From: Lucifuga dentata
Taxonomy: Eukaryota; Chordata; Actinopteri; Ophidiiformes; Bythitidae
DNA length: 64,000 nucleotides
Assembly: GCA_014773175.1 (NCBI GenBank)
Contig: VXCM01000469.1
Coordinates: 248,001 to 312,000, forward strand
Direction of reading: 5' to 3'
The position numbers were made by a program, and so were the translations under genes. The stretch's first letter is position 1, and every line of letters starts with the position of its first letter. Below the pieces are notes generated by a model. The model searched no databases, had not been told where the DNA came from, and saw nothing but the letters and a program-made list of their open reading frames with translations. Below, piece after piece: positions 9,307 to 22,997 of this stretch.

Positions 9307-12300
9307 TATATCGTTTTTTTTTTTTTTTTNTTTTTTTTTTTTTTTTATTATTTTTTTTGCTAGTCTCTTTGCTTTTAAGTGTTAACTGTGTTTACACAGT
9401 TTAGACCTGAAGTAACCTGCAAGTTAAAGTTTTGTTTCTTAGACAGAGGTCAACAAAATGCTGTAATGGATGCAAATGAGACAAAAATAACTATACAAGC
9501 TTTGCTTTCCAAAAGCATCTTTAACGGTCTGCAACAATCTGTGTCACAGTCACATTGGCAGATATCCGATACATATCAGATTTACTTCCATATATAAATG
9601 TGGCTCAAAACAGACCTGGAAATATCAGATTCCACATGCTTTGTTACTGTTTAGGTGTTCATTATGCATGTCCAATGTGTGCCATATGTAAGCAAAAAAA
9701 AGAAAAAAGAATTGGGTCAAAAATTTAATTTGGTGTTGTAAATGTAACAGCAGCAGTTTTTAAAATCTAATTCTTTTGGACTAAGTGTGCACATCATATT
9801 TTACAAGACACAAGGTTTGATCTGCGTATTTAGACCATGTAATCATTTGCTGTCATTACGACATGAGTACACTGATTAACAGCTCATTTTTTGTCCAACA
9901 ATTGCTGCAAAAAAGCCTTTGAAATGGAACTTTGGCCGGTGCTGACTTTCTTATAACAGCAGTGTTTGCACTGTAAGGTCAGAGCAGCCATGATATTTCT
10001 TCATTAGTCTAGACACTGACGTTTACGTGCTTGTTTGCTTTGTTTGTTTCTCTGCATTCTTCTTGACAAAATGTGACAGCAAGTATAAAAGAGCTGTCAG
10101 ACATATTTCAAACCATATGCACATTTCTTACTGCTCAGTCTCATAAATAAACAAATAATATGACTCATATCAGATATACAGAAAATCTGATTTCAGCTGC
10201 TTGTCTCAGTCAAGTTTGTATCAAAAACATTAGAAACCATTGTTAAACAAAAAAGTATATGAGTTTATTATTTCCCACTGAAATAAAAGACAGTATTCCA
10301 TAAACACCAAAATCACTAAAAACATGTTAGTTTCTCATATCTCAAAAGCCATAAACCTTTTCTGTAATTTTTGACAGCATGTCTCACACACACACACACT
10401 ACAGTCGATGTGTTTCATGTGTGCCTTATGTATGCTATGTTATTAATGGCTCCTGAAGCCGGGAGTCAATCTACTGCAGCATAAGGTCGCTCTGACCAGC
10501 AGCAGTGCAGACTGACTCAATTAGTATAGAGCAGCACCATCGCCTCTCACTATTGTGCTTGGCAAACACGTAAAGAGCATACGTCAGTCTCACCAGCAGC
10601 ACAGCACAGAGCTCCTTTCTCTGCAACACTGTCATCATATACGCTGACATCTTAATTTACTAAAGATGGGGATCTAACTGCAATATGCGCCCTTATAGCT
10701 CATGGTTAAGAAGTTTTAAAATTAAACTATATGGAACATAATTTCTTAGAGTGGATCGGATAATAATAAATGCTTTCTAGTTTTTATCTAGTTTAAGGTA
10801 GGTGGGCCATCCCTCTCACACACTTAGCATTAGGTGTTGTTTGCGCTCCAGCCGTTTTGTAAATAGATGTTGTCAGCACATCCTGGTCTGCTCAGTGTCG
10901 AACCCACTTGACAGCTGTTGGCCAACGTGGCATTTTAAACAGGCCTGTCAACCTTCAGGTTTTCTCTGTAAATACAGGTAATTATTCCCCTTCATTACAA
11001 ACCTTTGTATATCAACATGCGGGTGAAACAACATTGTGCCTCCCAGCGTTACAGTTAGATGCTTACCAGACTGAGCCTGCAATGCACAGCTGCGTCAGGG
11101 CAAAGCTGGTTTGGATTTAGTTTAGACCACTTCAGGGGGCAGAGTAACAACTAATGACTAAGCATCTTGTGTGTCTATATATACACAACATTGTCCAGAT
11201 TTAGGCTGATGACTTGGTTTGTTTATGCCATACTGCACAAACACCATGCTGAGCTGATGTAGTTAACAGAGTTGAAATCAAATAAAATATGTTGCCAACT
11301 CTGAGACAATATTTTCAAGTCTTGCTGTGTATTTCAAGCAGTAATTACTAAGTAGTAGTCATAGAGAAACTATGATGACAGCTGCTTTACTACCTCACAA
11401 ACACCTTCTGTACTCATCCGTGGCACACATTTTACTCTAACTTTTTGTTGAAGAGTGATTTAATGCATGTGATATTGCATGTGCAATCATTTGGCATATC
11501 TTGAGGGTTTCATAACTGTGGAAACCACTGGAAGCATGGCAGCTGGCCGAAAAAGTCTGGGGATTGAGTAATCATGCGTACAAGGTAGAGGCTAAAATAT
11601 ACAAGAAGAGCATGTAGCTTCAGGGAGTTTTTGCATAGTTGGGTGTATAAAAGCTCTCATAAATCTGGCTCAGTTTTTATCTCCATCTTTGTTTCCTGCA
11701 TTAAAATGTGTCCTCTACATTGTCTTGATAATGACATCTGATGGTGGGATTTGTATTTACGCCTTGCCTGCATTGTGATTGGATCTCAATATGTGAGTCG
11801 TTGGGCTGTATTTCCTCCGTGCATGAGCATCATACAGAGTTGAATAACTTTTTTGTGTGGACTGTCACTGTCTGCATTCCATGTGCAAGTATGCATTTAC
11901 GCCATGTAGCAACTCCTGACTCAAAATAACTTTATTAGTTAGAGCAAGCGAAGCTGGGATGATAAAGCGGGTGACATTTTAAACTTTTGGGCAGATTTTT
12001 ATCTCATAAATGTGTCTCAGCGTTTACACCTGGCTAGTTGTGATGGAGATCTGATTGCAATGCTTTCTGTGTGTGTTTACAAATTGCATTCAAATTAATT
12101 TTTTTCCTTATCTTGAATAATGTATCTGGATACAAATCACATTTTGATGGAAGGTGTAAATGGGGCCTTTGTCTTTTTTGTAGCATCGTGTAAACTTGTG
12201 TTGTTAGTCTTGGAGGATCATATTCCCCAGTGCCCGGTGGTAATGAATGGCAGGCGCTGGATGGGCGAGGTGCAGTCAAGGAGAATGGGTCAATAATGAC

Positions 12301-15300
12301 ACGAGGGCATGAATGCAGGAAGCAGCAAAGCAACTGCCTCTGTGTGTGTCAGTGTGTGTCGATGTGTTGATGCGTCAATGTGTATTTGTGCTTAAGACTA
12401 GAGAGAGAGGGAGAGGGAGTCAGCAGGCAGCTGGGGCTTGGCTCTGCTGCCCCTGGAGATACTCTGCATCCTGCTGATGAGGGCCTGGGTGGCCCTCAAG
12501 ATGGCTTAGGATGTTGTTGGGGGTAGATAGAAGTTTGAATCCCAATACTCATTGGACGTTGCCTCCCCTTTCCACACACCGGCACCTCCCTTGCTCCCTG
12601 GGGAGCCTCCGCTTCACTGAGGATGTCGCTCCAAGTGAACCGCTCATCCTTCAACCATCTCCCAAACCCACATCAGCAGGTCTCGCTCCCCCCGGCCTCC
12701 CAATCATCTACATCTCTATTGTTTTTTTTTTAGCTCATGGATGGTCAAGCACACATGTTATGAGTAATGGTGATGTGTGTTGGAAAGCAACAGTGAATGA
12801 AAAACAGTGAGGTGAAAAACACGAAGGGAGACACTGTCTGCAGCACATGATGCGCCACGACCCCAAGAGAGACAGGAAATGACAATTAGAGCATCAAACT
12901 GAAATCATTATCATCCTCCACTTTATATGAGAGGTGTTTTCTTGACTGCAGACAAATAAAGTTCAGCATCTGTGAGGATTAACATCATTCTGAGCTGCAG
13001 TACATAATCTTCACCCCATTCACATTACTCCTATCCTCCCTGTAAGCCCGTTTTAGTATGGGGGTGGGGTAAATGGGGTACACTCCAGCCAAACACTGAT
13101 GAAAACCCCTAGATTATGGGTTACCTCGACTCATTACCCCTCTGATGCTTGTACCGGCTCTCTGTGCTCCGTATTCCAAATCTCAGTCATTTATTCTGGC
13201 CTCACACTACATCCTTTCCCCCCTCCTCTTCATCCACATCCTTTTAACCTCCTCTCTCATGATTGGTCCACTTCATGACCCCCGCGGCTGCGTTTCCACT
13301 TTATTTACTCCACCAGACCACAGCGCCATTAAGGGGATCTAGGGTACTCTATCGGCTCCTCTCACACTCTTCCAGGCTCTCCCTTCTCTCGCCACATAAC
13401 TGCGGTGAGAGAGGGGAGCGTCAGGATGATTTTCAAAGCCGTGCTCAGGGAAAAACAACCTGGTGTACCTTCACTCAGGGTACCACCATGACATTGATTG
13501 ATGGGTTTTTCCATGAAACAGTGGGAGGAAAAAAAGTGGAATTACACTGAATTATTTTCATTGAGAGTAGGGACCAAGGACGTGACCCTGCTCTGATCTT
13601 CCGTATGGGTTCAGTTGAAGATGTTGCAATGTCATTCAACTTCAAATTCAGTCAGAAAACACAGAGTTCTGCTAGACCTTAGAGTATTAAACAACACCTG
13701 TAGAGTATTAAACCTATATACATAGCACAGTCCTGCATATGGCTTGTGCATATAGGATAATGACTGGCCTATAGGGCTTTCTCCCTCACACACGCTCCCT
13801 TGCTCTCTCATTAAGTCAAAAGCAGCAACAGACATGGTGTAATTTCAGCAGGATGTGGCCATCATCCTTGTTAACGTGTGCGTGACTTAATACCCATCTC
13901 CCTTCCTCTCCAACTGTATGTAAAGCATATCAAATTTGCTGTATGTTTCCTCCACTACAACATGAAAGAACTTTGCAAACATGTGTTTGGTTCTTTACAT
14001 GCGCGGTTTCACCTTGGGATCCGGTGCTCGCTGACTGCGTAATGTCTCAAAGACAACGCTTGATCTACAGCACCCTATACTGTAGCTGCTAATTGCTCAT
14101 TAAATGTGCTGCCACTGCTTGTTTGATATTCAAAGGCTTAACATACCCTGTAGTGCTGTTAGAGCTTAGTCAGGGCTATTATTCTTTACCCAGAGGGGTA
14201 CTTATGCCACTCTTAAATTCTGTGGTTCTCCATCTGTGGGGCTTCCCTTACACAAGTATTGGGCTACCACTAATTACCAGTGAGTAACAACTGGAAAAAA
14301 ATGGAACTAAATGTGCATCGTTTTCACTGGTTTGATGCGATGACCAGAGAGCCCACAGATTTGAGTCATGCTGTTATCAGGGGGTGCAGCAGTCCTCTGT
14401 GTGTCACCCTGCCCATATTTTCTAGGTTAGGGATGATATTTCTTATGGCAGGCTGTGCTGGTAACAAAGCCACCCTTTTTATATGGAATTTGGACCCTCA
14501 CTGGTCTAGACGTGGTCTAGCACTTGAAACTTCGCCCTTAATGACATAACACTGAATAGTCGGTTCAACACAAACTTTGAGGGATATGGCTGTTTTGTTG
14601 CTTATAAAAAGAAGTAGCTTTAGGAGCTCTGGAAACCTAACAGATTAAAGGATTGCATATGTTGACGTATGCACTCAGTATGAGGCACTGGAGACATTGG
14701 GAGAGCAGGAGGATGATGGAGTGAAGTCTGGAAGGAGAGACAACTTGGATGAGTGTAGATTTAATTGGGTATGGCAAAGGCTGGCTATGTGACTGTCAGC
14801 ACTTGACAGGGAGAGGAGAGTGTGATAATGGGAAAAAGCCTGATTCTGCTGTTGCAGTTCTCCTCCCCTGCCTCAATCTCTCCCCTCCTGTTTTGCTTCC
14901 AGACGTCTTCTCCTCTCCCCATTTCTCTGCGCCACGTGGACTTCTACGAGTCATGACATTTCTCCAGGCTGTGATGAAATCACTGCAGAGAGACAGAAGG
15001 CAGCCCGCTGCAGGCCTGTGGAGGATATTCACACTCGCTTTCTAGCCAGGCCAAATAAATCTTCTTTACCAGTCATCATTAGACACATTTTAATCCTCTC
15101 CTTGAACTGTTGAGGCCAGCAGCATGGAGTAGGTCTTTACTATTATAGCAGTAAATGAAAGGGATACAGCATTATGAAAATAGAAAAAAATACAGAAATC
15201 CTAATTATTTGATCACAAACTATTTCTTTGAGTGAAGCAAAGGAGAAAATAAAAAATGGAAAATTGATACAAGCAGTTTCAGAACAGGGGCTATATCCCA

Positions 15301-16106
15301 AGGACTGAAATTTGTTATAGTGATGATGGATCAACAACGGTCCAAAGGCGGCTGGGAGATGAATGGTGGAAAGTGGACTGGGTGCACCCTCCTCTCCTTT
15401 TAGCTTGACAGTTCTCCACATCATTTCAACTGACCCAGACAATACAGCTGCTTACAATTACACAATTAATGCATCAGCTGCCATATCCACAATGTTTTAT
15501 TTGAGCCTCAGCTATCAGAACTGGCACATGCAATAGCGGCTTGTGGTAGGAGGTGTAAATGGATATAGCTGACACAGTGGCAGAAGTTGGCACACTAAAA
15601 CAGCTGCAAATCAAGCCTGGATTCAAATTTGGTTTAGATTATCTGAAAGATAAATATACGTGCTCTAGATAGTCTGTAGTTACAGCTAGAAAAGCTCATC
15701 TGGTCAAAATTAGCCGCCCTCGTGTCCAACCTCACTGGCAGTATTAGACACAAATACAAAGCTGAGGTCACAGGTGTGTGTGAGGCCACTGTCGTCGGCC
15801 CATAGTTAAAGTTTACGATGGTATCTCAGCTTTTTTCCTCCATCTCATAGCCCCTAAGAGAATAAAATGAAGAAGTAAGTTTTGCGCTCTGCTTGTGATG
15901 TGCATTTTAGTGAGCGTTACTGGGGTTTAACTGAAGAGAAAGTGGGGGGGTGCAGGGAGAGGGTCAGGGGAGCACATATGGTAAAGGAATCGGGGGAGGT
16001 CGCCCAGGGGAGACTAGACCGCTTTCCTTTAGCTGCTCAGAAGGCCAGCGTCACTGAGAGGACTGCCTGACCTCATTAATCACTTCCTCTCCTCCATGAG
16101 GTCACC

Positions 16107-16226
16107 ATGGCTTTGAGTGAGGAAGCCACCATCAGTGAGCGCTACCGCAAGACGAGTGAAGGGATAAAGACCACCTCTCCATGCTGTCTCTCCCGTGGCT
16201 CTCCGTACAGCCACGTGGCAGCTGAG
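16107..16226 (+). other. Candidate alternative first exon in intron 3 (unproven)
   Basis: An ATG in a good context (GTCACCATGG) opens a frame beginning MALSEEATISERYRKTSEG and running 40 codons to GAG|GTAATA, a usable splice donor. It ends in phase 0, and the next nfatc1 exon (19123) starts in phase 0, so splicing would give an NFATc1 form without the regulatory domain and without the DNA recognition loop. I recognise no homologue of the peptide. A 40-codon frame with a donor can arise by chance. Confidence 0.2.
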
Positions 16227-19122
16227 GTAATAGTCCAACAAAGTCTACCAAGGCAATTGTAAAAAGATGACAGACAACACGGCTTCGTAACGCGACTGCC
16301 TGCGTTTTATTAAATCATAAGGGAACGTCATGCAATTTAACGCTCAGGTGTTTCAGATTTGTACCTTATGCTTCACCATAGCGCACTCACGGGTCTATAC
16401 GTAAGTAACTGGTAGCATGTGCGGCTATGGATAATTACCTCTGGTGACACCATAAGTAAAATATAACAAGCAGAGCAGGGTCTGCCGGTGAGATCACCAC
16501 ATGGATGAAGTGGTCCCTTGGGAAGCCAAGACTTCAAGAAGCTCCTGACCCTGGCCTAACTCGCTGATGACTAGCATGTGTGACTAGCTCACAGGTCAAG
16601 ACAGCTGCTAGAGACACTATGTGGAGCTGAAGAGAAAAATAGGACCATTGGAACTGGAGTTGAATGACAGCATAGCTTTACCACTCCCCATGCACTCCCT
16701 TGATAACTGAATCAAAAAGTGAAGGAGATATTGCCATTACAACCAAAGCCAAATAACCACTGTTGTTTAGATTATTGAGACATATGGGCATATGCTCTAC
16801 TCCCGTGACTAGTTATATCCTGTGTGAATTCAGTGCCATTAATTTTGAAAGTATAGCTAGCAAAAAAAAACTTCACTTCCTCTAACTTGTCCCATATCCA
16901 AAATCTCTTTCATCAAATACAGACAAAGCTAGTTAATCTTTACTGTTTATTATCAGACTAGACAACCTTTTACTACAGTATCCAGACAAATTTGTTTTCA
17001 AACCAAAGACATTAGGTGTCCATGACACTGTAGCACTAATTTCCACAGACTTCCAATGACGTAGTTCTTCAGTCTTCCACCAACCTTCCTCTTCCTCACA
17101 TCACTGATCCCCCCTCCCCCCAAAAGGTAATTATAAACCCATTAATCAGATTATGTCATAGGTTACATGTGGTCTGCGTTTTGTTATATGACTCAATCTG
17201 TTAGATAAACAACAGTGGTCTTTTATTCCATTCGACGGAACCACTGTTTTTACTCGGATGGAGCTCAAAGAAAATTGGTTTGAAGCGATGCGCTTGTGTG
17301 TGCTGGGATAATTGACCAATTTGTGGGATTTTTCAGATAGCCATGCGGTGGTGAGACCTGTCTTGAGTAAGTGATCTCTCATGGTAAATGTCACATGTGG
17401 TCCAGTAGCCATCTGCATAAATCCATGTAGGTCCAACACCACTCCATGAGAAGTTAGTCCTCCCTGTTTTTTTATGGACCAGATGGATTCTTCAGTTTTC
17501 TTAAAGTTTGGAGAGATTTCCAAGCCGACACTGACATACCCACATTTCCAAACATATGACCACTTTGTACTGCAAAGACCAAGCATATCCTGGGAGGTCT
17601 GCAGTTCAAGACTTTGTTTTACTAGAAATCCACGTTTGGTTGCCAAATTATTCTAGTCAAAAATCACACACTATCTATCATTTGTCCTTTACCACACTAC
17701 GGAATTTACAACCCTGCCTCTGTGTGTTTATATTTTTGATCCATTACACCTTCCACATTTGGTTCAATCATCAAATTATGTTACTTTAGACATTGTCAAA
17801 TAGTTGATGCTAAATGCAAATTGCCAGTTACAGGTTGCATTTAAAATGCTCTTGATCCCAAAGTCAACAAGCTTTTCAAACTATGCATGCCTATGGATTT
17901 TTTTTTTTTTTCTCCTTTAAAGATTTGATCTTTTTATTGGTGAGCAGTAGCAGCTAATGGGTGCCTGCTAAAGGAAATGGTACTTGTTTGAAGTGGTGGT
18001 TCTGATACAGGAGTCTCTTTCATCACAGTGGGACACATTCTCTGAGCTTTACTGGAAATCATAATGCATGTTCATAACTGCCCAAAGGCGAAGGGGCTGG
18101 ATCCTGTCTGCATGTGGAGAGCCATGCAATTTTTTTTAATTATTAACTATCATATTTAGGTGTAAAGTTTGCTGTATTTTCCTAATGTAATTGGTGTATG
18201 ACCTAGTTAATGTGGGATTTTACTTTGCACCCTGCTGTGTGAAAGCATTCACTGCCTTTGCACCTAAATTAAATAATCTGAGATACAAAAAAGGTTTAAG
18301 GTTTGATGCAAAAGTAAATTAAGACCATTTGACACTAGCAACAGTTGCTATTTTTTACATGCACACTGTACTGCAATTAAGGCAGAAATACAGAGTAAGC
18401 CATATACATGGATGGAATTAACAGACTTATATTGTTTTGGATTACAGTATTTTCTGTTTGAAGAAATTGATTAATTGCCTGAATCAGAGTAGAATCCATT
18501 TGAAACATTCTGTATACTTTACTGACACTTAGTGAAAGCGCAGCTTTTCAAACTTTTAATTTCATCCTATAAATGCAGCTTTTATATGGACAAACTTGTG
18601 TTAACTCAATAATCAATTATATAAACTTCATAAACTGTGAGCATCAGGCCTGAGATGGTTTTTTATTTTGTCCCTGAATGGGTCACTTTCCACTGAGTCA
18701 CCATTGAGCGTTTGCTTCTCCATAGGCATTTTTTTATAGCAGCAGTGAGATTTTAATGAACAGTGAAGTGATGGGAAGCCAACCTCTCCATCAGCTTCCT
18801 ACCCAGGAGATCCCTCTGCGAGACAGTCTGAGACATCAAAACAACGTTTTTCATTCTCCCCTAAAGGGAAGTATACTAGTTCAATAAAGAAATGCAAAGA
18901 CAACTTAAAAAGGGGGTCTCCAACCCAAACAACCAACAAACACAAAGAAAAGGGACTACCTCAGCAACCCTTCCTCCATGTCAGAGCTATCATTAAAGGC
19001 TCCTTTGACTGTTAGTAGGTGATGTGCATTCATTCTGTGTTGCATAAATGACGTGTTGTCTGAGATGGGGGTCTTAATATCTGATGTTTCCTCTCACCTG
19101 GGCCTCTTTGTTCTCCTGCCAG

Positions 19123-19325
19123 CTTTATGGCTACATGGAAAGCGAGCCACTCACCCTGCAGCTCTTCATAGGGACCGCAGACGACCGCCTCCTGCGACCA
19201 CATGCCTTCTACCAGGTTCACCGCATCACTGGCAAAACTGTCTCTACCGCCAGCCATGAGGCCATGCAATCCAACACCAAAGTTCTGGAGATCCCTCTGC
19301 TGCCTGAGAACAACATGAGAGCCAT
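19123..19325 (+). CDS. nfatc1: nfatc1 exon 4 (Rel-homology region)
   Basis: Encodes residues 470-536 plus two bases of codon 537. It begins [20 protein letters not shown] and includes [19 protein letters not shown] and [14 protein letters not shown], near-identical to human NFATC1. In the family this part of the Rel fold packs on DNA and, around the RITGKT segment, contacts AP-1 on composite sites. The acceptor is CTGCCAG and the donor GTGAGT at 19326. Phase 2 exit joins A|ATT of exon 5 to give Ile537-Ile538. Confidence 0.95.
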
Positions 19326-22300
19326 GTGAGTGCTCTTAGACCTCCACAAGCCCACTATCCATCTTTTTCTTTCCACATATTCCCTATTTCCCCTACTTTT
19401 AAATACACAAAACATACACTTTTCTTTCTCTTGGCACTTTTCTCTTTACTTTAGCTCTACAAACAAAATACCTGATGATAGGCACTGTACAGCTCACACT
19501 TTTAAATTGAAGCCAGTATTTCTACCCCAAGAGATGCCTGATTTCTGAGGAAGTGCAATAAGTACCTTTTACTCTTGTGTTGATACTGGGAACAACTTGG
19601 TTGATGGTTTGCTGAACTCTGACCACTTGTGGGCATTATGAGAGGCTCCAGTGGTGAGAGGCTTGCAGTTGTGGAACAAATATCCAACCAGAAAGCATCG
19701 TGGAGGCTCACTGGTGAAATGGGTTTACACAAATTATGAATGAAAATGAAACAACCAAGCTAAAGCCAGATAAAATTTAAGTCCCACAGTCCAGCGCTAT
19801 TGTCTGACAAAGTAGGCTCAGCCACTCTGTGCCATTGAACTGAATGTCCTAGAAAAGTGGTTTTCGATGTGGGTCCTCAAGTACCACACCAGTGCATATT
19901 TCCCATCTCTCCCTGCTCTACCCACACCCGATTAGCTAAATTTCACTTAATACAGAGTTGGTACCTCCCAGATCTTGATTAGCTAATAACACCAATAGAG
20001 CTGGGAAAGATGGAAAATATGCAGTGCTGATGGTCTCAAGGACCAGGATTGAGACAAAGTGTGAAGAGCTTCCAAAAGTAGTAGCCAATAAGCTACAGCA
20101 GCAATGTCAAACGATCCTTAATAAATCCCTAAAACAAATAAATCTGATTGACAAGAACTATGACACTTTATATACAAAAGATTGTAAACTTTTCACGTAA
20201 AGGCATAGGCTGCTTGTTCAAACTGTCATTTGTCAGTCTTTACAGCATCCAGGCAATACAGTATGGTAATATATCATTGATAATGTAATATGAAACTAGA
20301 AAATTGTATCTATATAACACCTTGATTTAGTATAAATTGCAGGATGTATTATAGTTAATGGTCCCACTCTTGTCATCTTATTTTTTGACAGGTTTTCAGA
20401 GTCAAACAAACTATGAATGCCTTTCTTTCTCTGTTTAGTAATTATATTATTCACATTACTACTATCTTTCTCTCAAAAAGTTTTTGTGCATAAACATATA
20501 CAGTACAGAGTAAACAGAGTATATGCAGAGCTAGGTAACATGCTGATTTTCTCAGCTGACAATGGTGACTCATAGTAGGGTCACAGCTCCATTGGAAGTG
20601 AATTGGCATCTGTTGTTCATAGTGTGTAAGTGTTTTTAGTATCACAGAAAGTACTCTTCTTAAATACTCTCAGTTTGCCTTTGAAAATGTTAGCATCAGT
20701 CGGAGGCTGATTTAAATCGGTTTTGCCTCCCTAATCCTCCCTCCAGACTTGAGTCATCCAAGGGGTTGAGCTCTGCAGTGTGTCCAGGCAGTAGCTCCTG
20801 TCCTGGGGCTCCATTCAGACTAGGCTAAAGTGGGTTTGCTGGACTGGGGCCCAGAACTCTGTGTTATGAATAAAACCCCTTTATCTAACCTAGGTTACAT
20901 AAGGCCATTATATCTTACTGCACCTTTAGTGTACTCTTCAACTTTTCAAAATTTTAATAATATTTTTGCAAAGAATCCATAAAGATTACACGCATCTCTA
21001 TTATTTTAGAAATAATTTAATGGTTGATTAGACGTTGTGTAATGTTATGAAGATATTTGGCTGAAGTCATGGGACATAAGAGCCTCTTGACTGGAAGCTG
21101 GCCTTTTCTCACCGGGTATGGCTGATTTTTAACATTCATATTGCCTTACGGTAATACTTTTAACAATACCATTATATTCCTTATATTTACTGCTGCCCCT
21201 CACTCATTTACCTGAATGGTTCCCTGAAGAAGAACATGATATGAGAAAATGATTTGAAAGGAAGTTTCTTTTCCCCTTCGTTGTCAACCTCCATACTAAA
21301 GGAAGACGAGTCAAAGTGTTCTTATTCTCTTCTGACTCTCTGAAAGGTCAAAACCTTTAACTGCCTCTTTCCACTGAGCTGTTAACCAGTCATCGTGATA
21401 ACACAGCATCTATTACTCTGCTCTCATGCCAGCATCTACTCACTGTGTGGGATGCAGACAGCCGAGAACTGCAGTCAAACTTCCAGATACTTTAAATCAA
21501 TCTTTCTTTTGCCCTTATTTTCTATGAAACTTTATCTCAGAGACAAGATGGTTTAATTTCACATGTAGCAGTACACACAGTACTTCTGCTCACAGGACAC
21601 CATGTGACCATAAATTAATTTTCTACTCAGTAAAGTAACCAGAATGAATTTTATGACTGTTATCACTACAGTTACCATGTAAGAGTTGTTTTTAGCTCAT
21701 GTTACTTCTCATGGCTTATTACTTTGCTGTCAAAGGAGATTATCACTCATATCTAATGCAAACATTGCAAGATTTAGCTATCCTACTCCCCTAGACCATG
21801 AAGACAAACTTTAAAATAATGATGTCCCATCAGCTAGTGTTTGTCTTAAAACTATAGCTACATGACAGAACAAATGCATGGCTGATAAGGAGCTGGTAGC
21901 AAGCAATTCTTTTTTGTATTTATTCAAACCAAAGTCAAGAGGAAAAATAGATTTGTATAAAACCTGACATTTACCATGTTCCAGGAATAGTGCCCAAGAA
22001 GCTACAATGTGAAATAATTGAAATGCCAAACCAAATCCCGTATGTATTCCCTCACTTTTTACCAGCCACTCTGGTTTTATTTAATTTCATGAAAGGCCAG
22101 TCTGAAAATGAATGCATTTTTTCCACTAGGAAAAGAAGGGGAAAAAAATTCACCTCCTTCCCCCTGAAATGATGAAATGAAATAAAATAAATAAAGGCAG
22201 ACAGCTCAAAAAAGGGCCTACTGCTAAATGTGGTATTGATTAACAGAAGTTTAACCCCTTAATGTATGCAAGGCTTGGATGATGTGAAGGGAGAGGACAG

Positions 22301-22824
22301 ACTTGGTGCAGTTGCATTGTAATAAAGCAAGAAGCAGGGTTTTGGGTGGTAGTGGGAGACTGTGGTGGGGAGGGGGTACTCAGACCTGTGGATTCCTCCA
22401 GAGAACCACCAATTTTGGACTGTTCTGACCTTTTAACTGTGACATGAAGTCATTAATGTCCAGCTCTGTTTTTGATGACATGCAGGATTAAGAATGACAG
22501 TCATGCTCCAGTGGATTTCCAGTGCATGATCTATAATGTCAGGGGAGACTTTAATGCTTCTTCCCACTTGAAGCAACTCTGCACAGCGTCTTGAACAACC
22601 AGCCAGTTAAATCAAGTCTATTTTCATCTCTGTTCTGTAGAAAATATGCTTTGAGTTTGATCACAGCTTTCAGTACACAAGCAAACACCGAAAATACAGA
22701 TGGCATTAATATCTGCCTTGAAAGCTAAAAACTGAAAGACCACACACCACCTTTCTTCTTATCATGAATATACAATATGCTCTTGATACGTTAAATCATT
22801 CTCTGCCATGCTTTTGTGTGTCAG
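19326..22824 (+). other. nfatc1: nfatc1 intron 4
   Basis: GT-AG intron from GTGAGT to GTGTCAG. It contains an hAT-like palindromic MITE at about 19855-20063. I see nothing else supportable. Confidence 0.75.
19855..20063. mobile_element. hAT-like palindromic MITE
   Basis: The left end contains GGGTCCTCAAG and the right end CTCAAGGACCAGGATTGAG, forming imperfect terminal inverted repeats. The interior is also palindromic: TGCATATTTCCCATCTC and CCCGATTAGCTAA pair with TTAGCTAATAACACC and GGAAAATATGCA further right. This matches a common fish MITE with 'TTCTCAACCCTGGTCC' type ends that I recall. Exact boundaries and the 8-bp target duplication were not resolved. Confidence 0.65.
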
Positions 22825-22997
22825 AATTGACTGTGCAGGAATCCTGAAGCTCCGTAACTCAGACATCGAGCTTCGCAAAGGGGAAACAGACATCGGACGC
22901 AAGAACACGCGCGTGAGATTGGTGTTTCGAGTGCACATCAACCAGCCCAACGGCAGGACGGTGTCCTTACAGACCACCTCCAACCCCATCGAGTGCT
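22825..22997 (+). CDS. nfatc1: nfatc1 exon 5 (Rel-homology region, linker)
   Basis: Encodes residues 537-594, with [38 protein letters not shown] and SNPIEC, near-identical to human NFATC1. It completes the N-terminal Rel-homology subdomain. The acceptor is TGTGTCAG and the donor is T|GTGAGT in phase 1, giving the Ser codon T|CC with exon 6. The exon is GC-richer than its flanks. Confidence 0.95.

Larger units (their letters stand above)
8788..19122 (+). other. nfatc1: nfatc1 intron 3
   Basis: A 10.3-kb GT-AG intron. Apart from a Tc1-like MITE at 8846-9306, a T-tract gap at about 9311-9346, and an ATG-led open stretch at 16107-16226 described separately, I see no convincing feature. A minus-strand open frame of 166 codons (17146-17646) has no recognisable domain and is treated as chance. 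Confidence 0.75.

Noticed and set aside
17146..17646. Minus-strand 166-codon open frame in intron 3
   Set aside because: No recognised domain; about one such frame is expected by chance in this much sequence. A protein search could overturn this.
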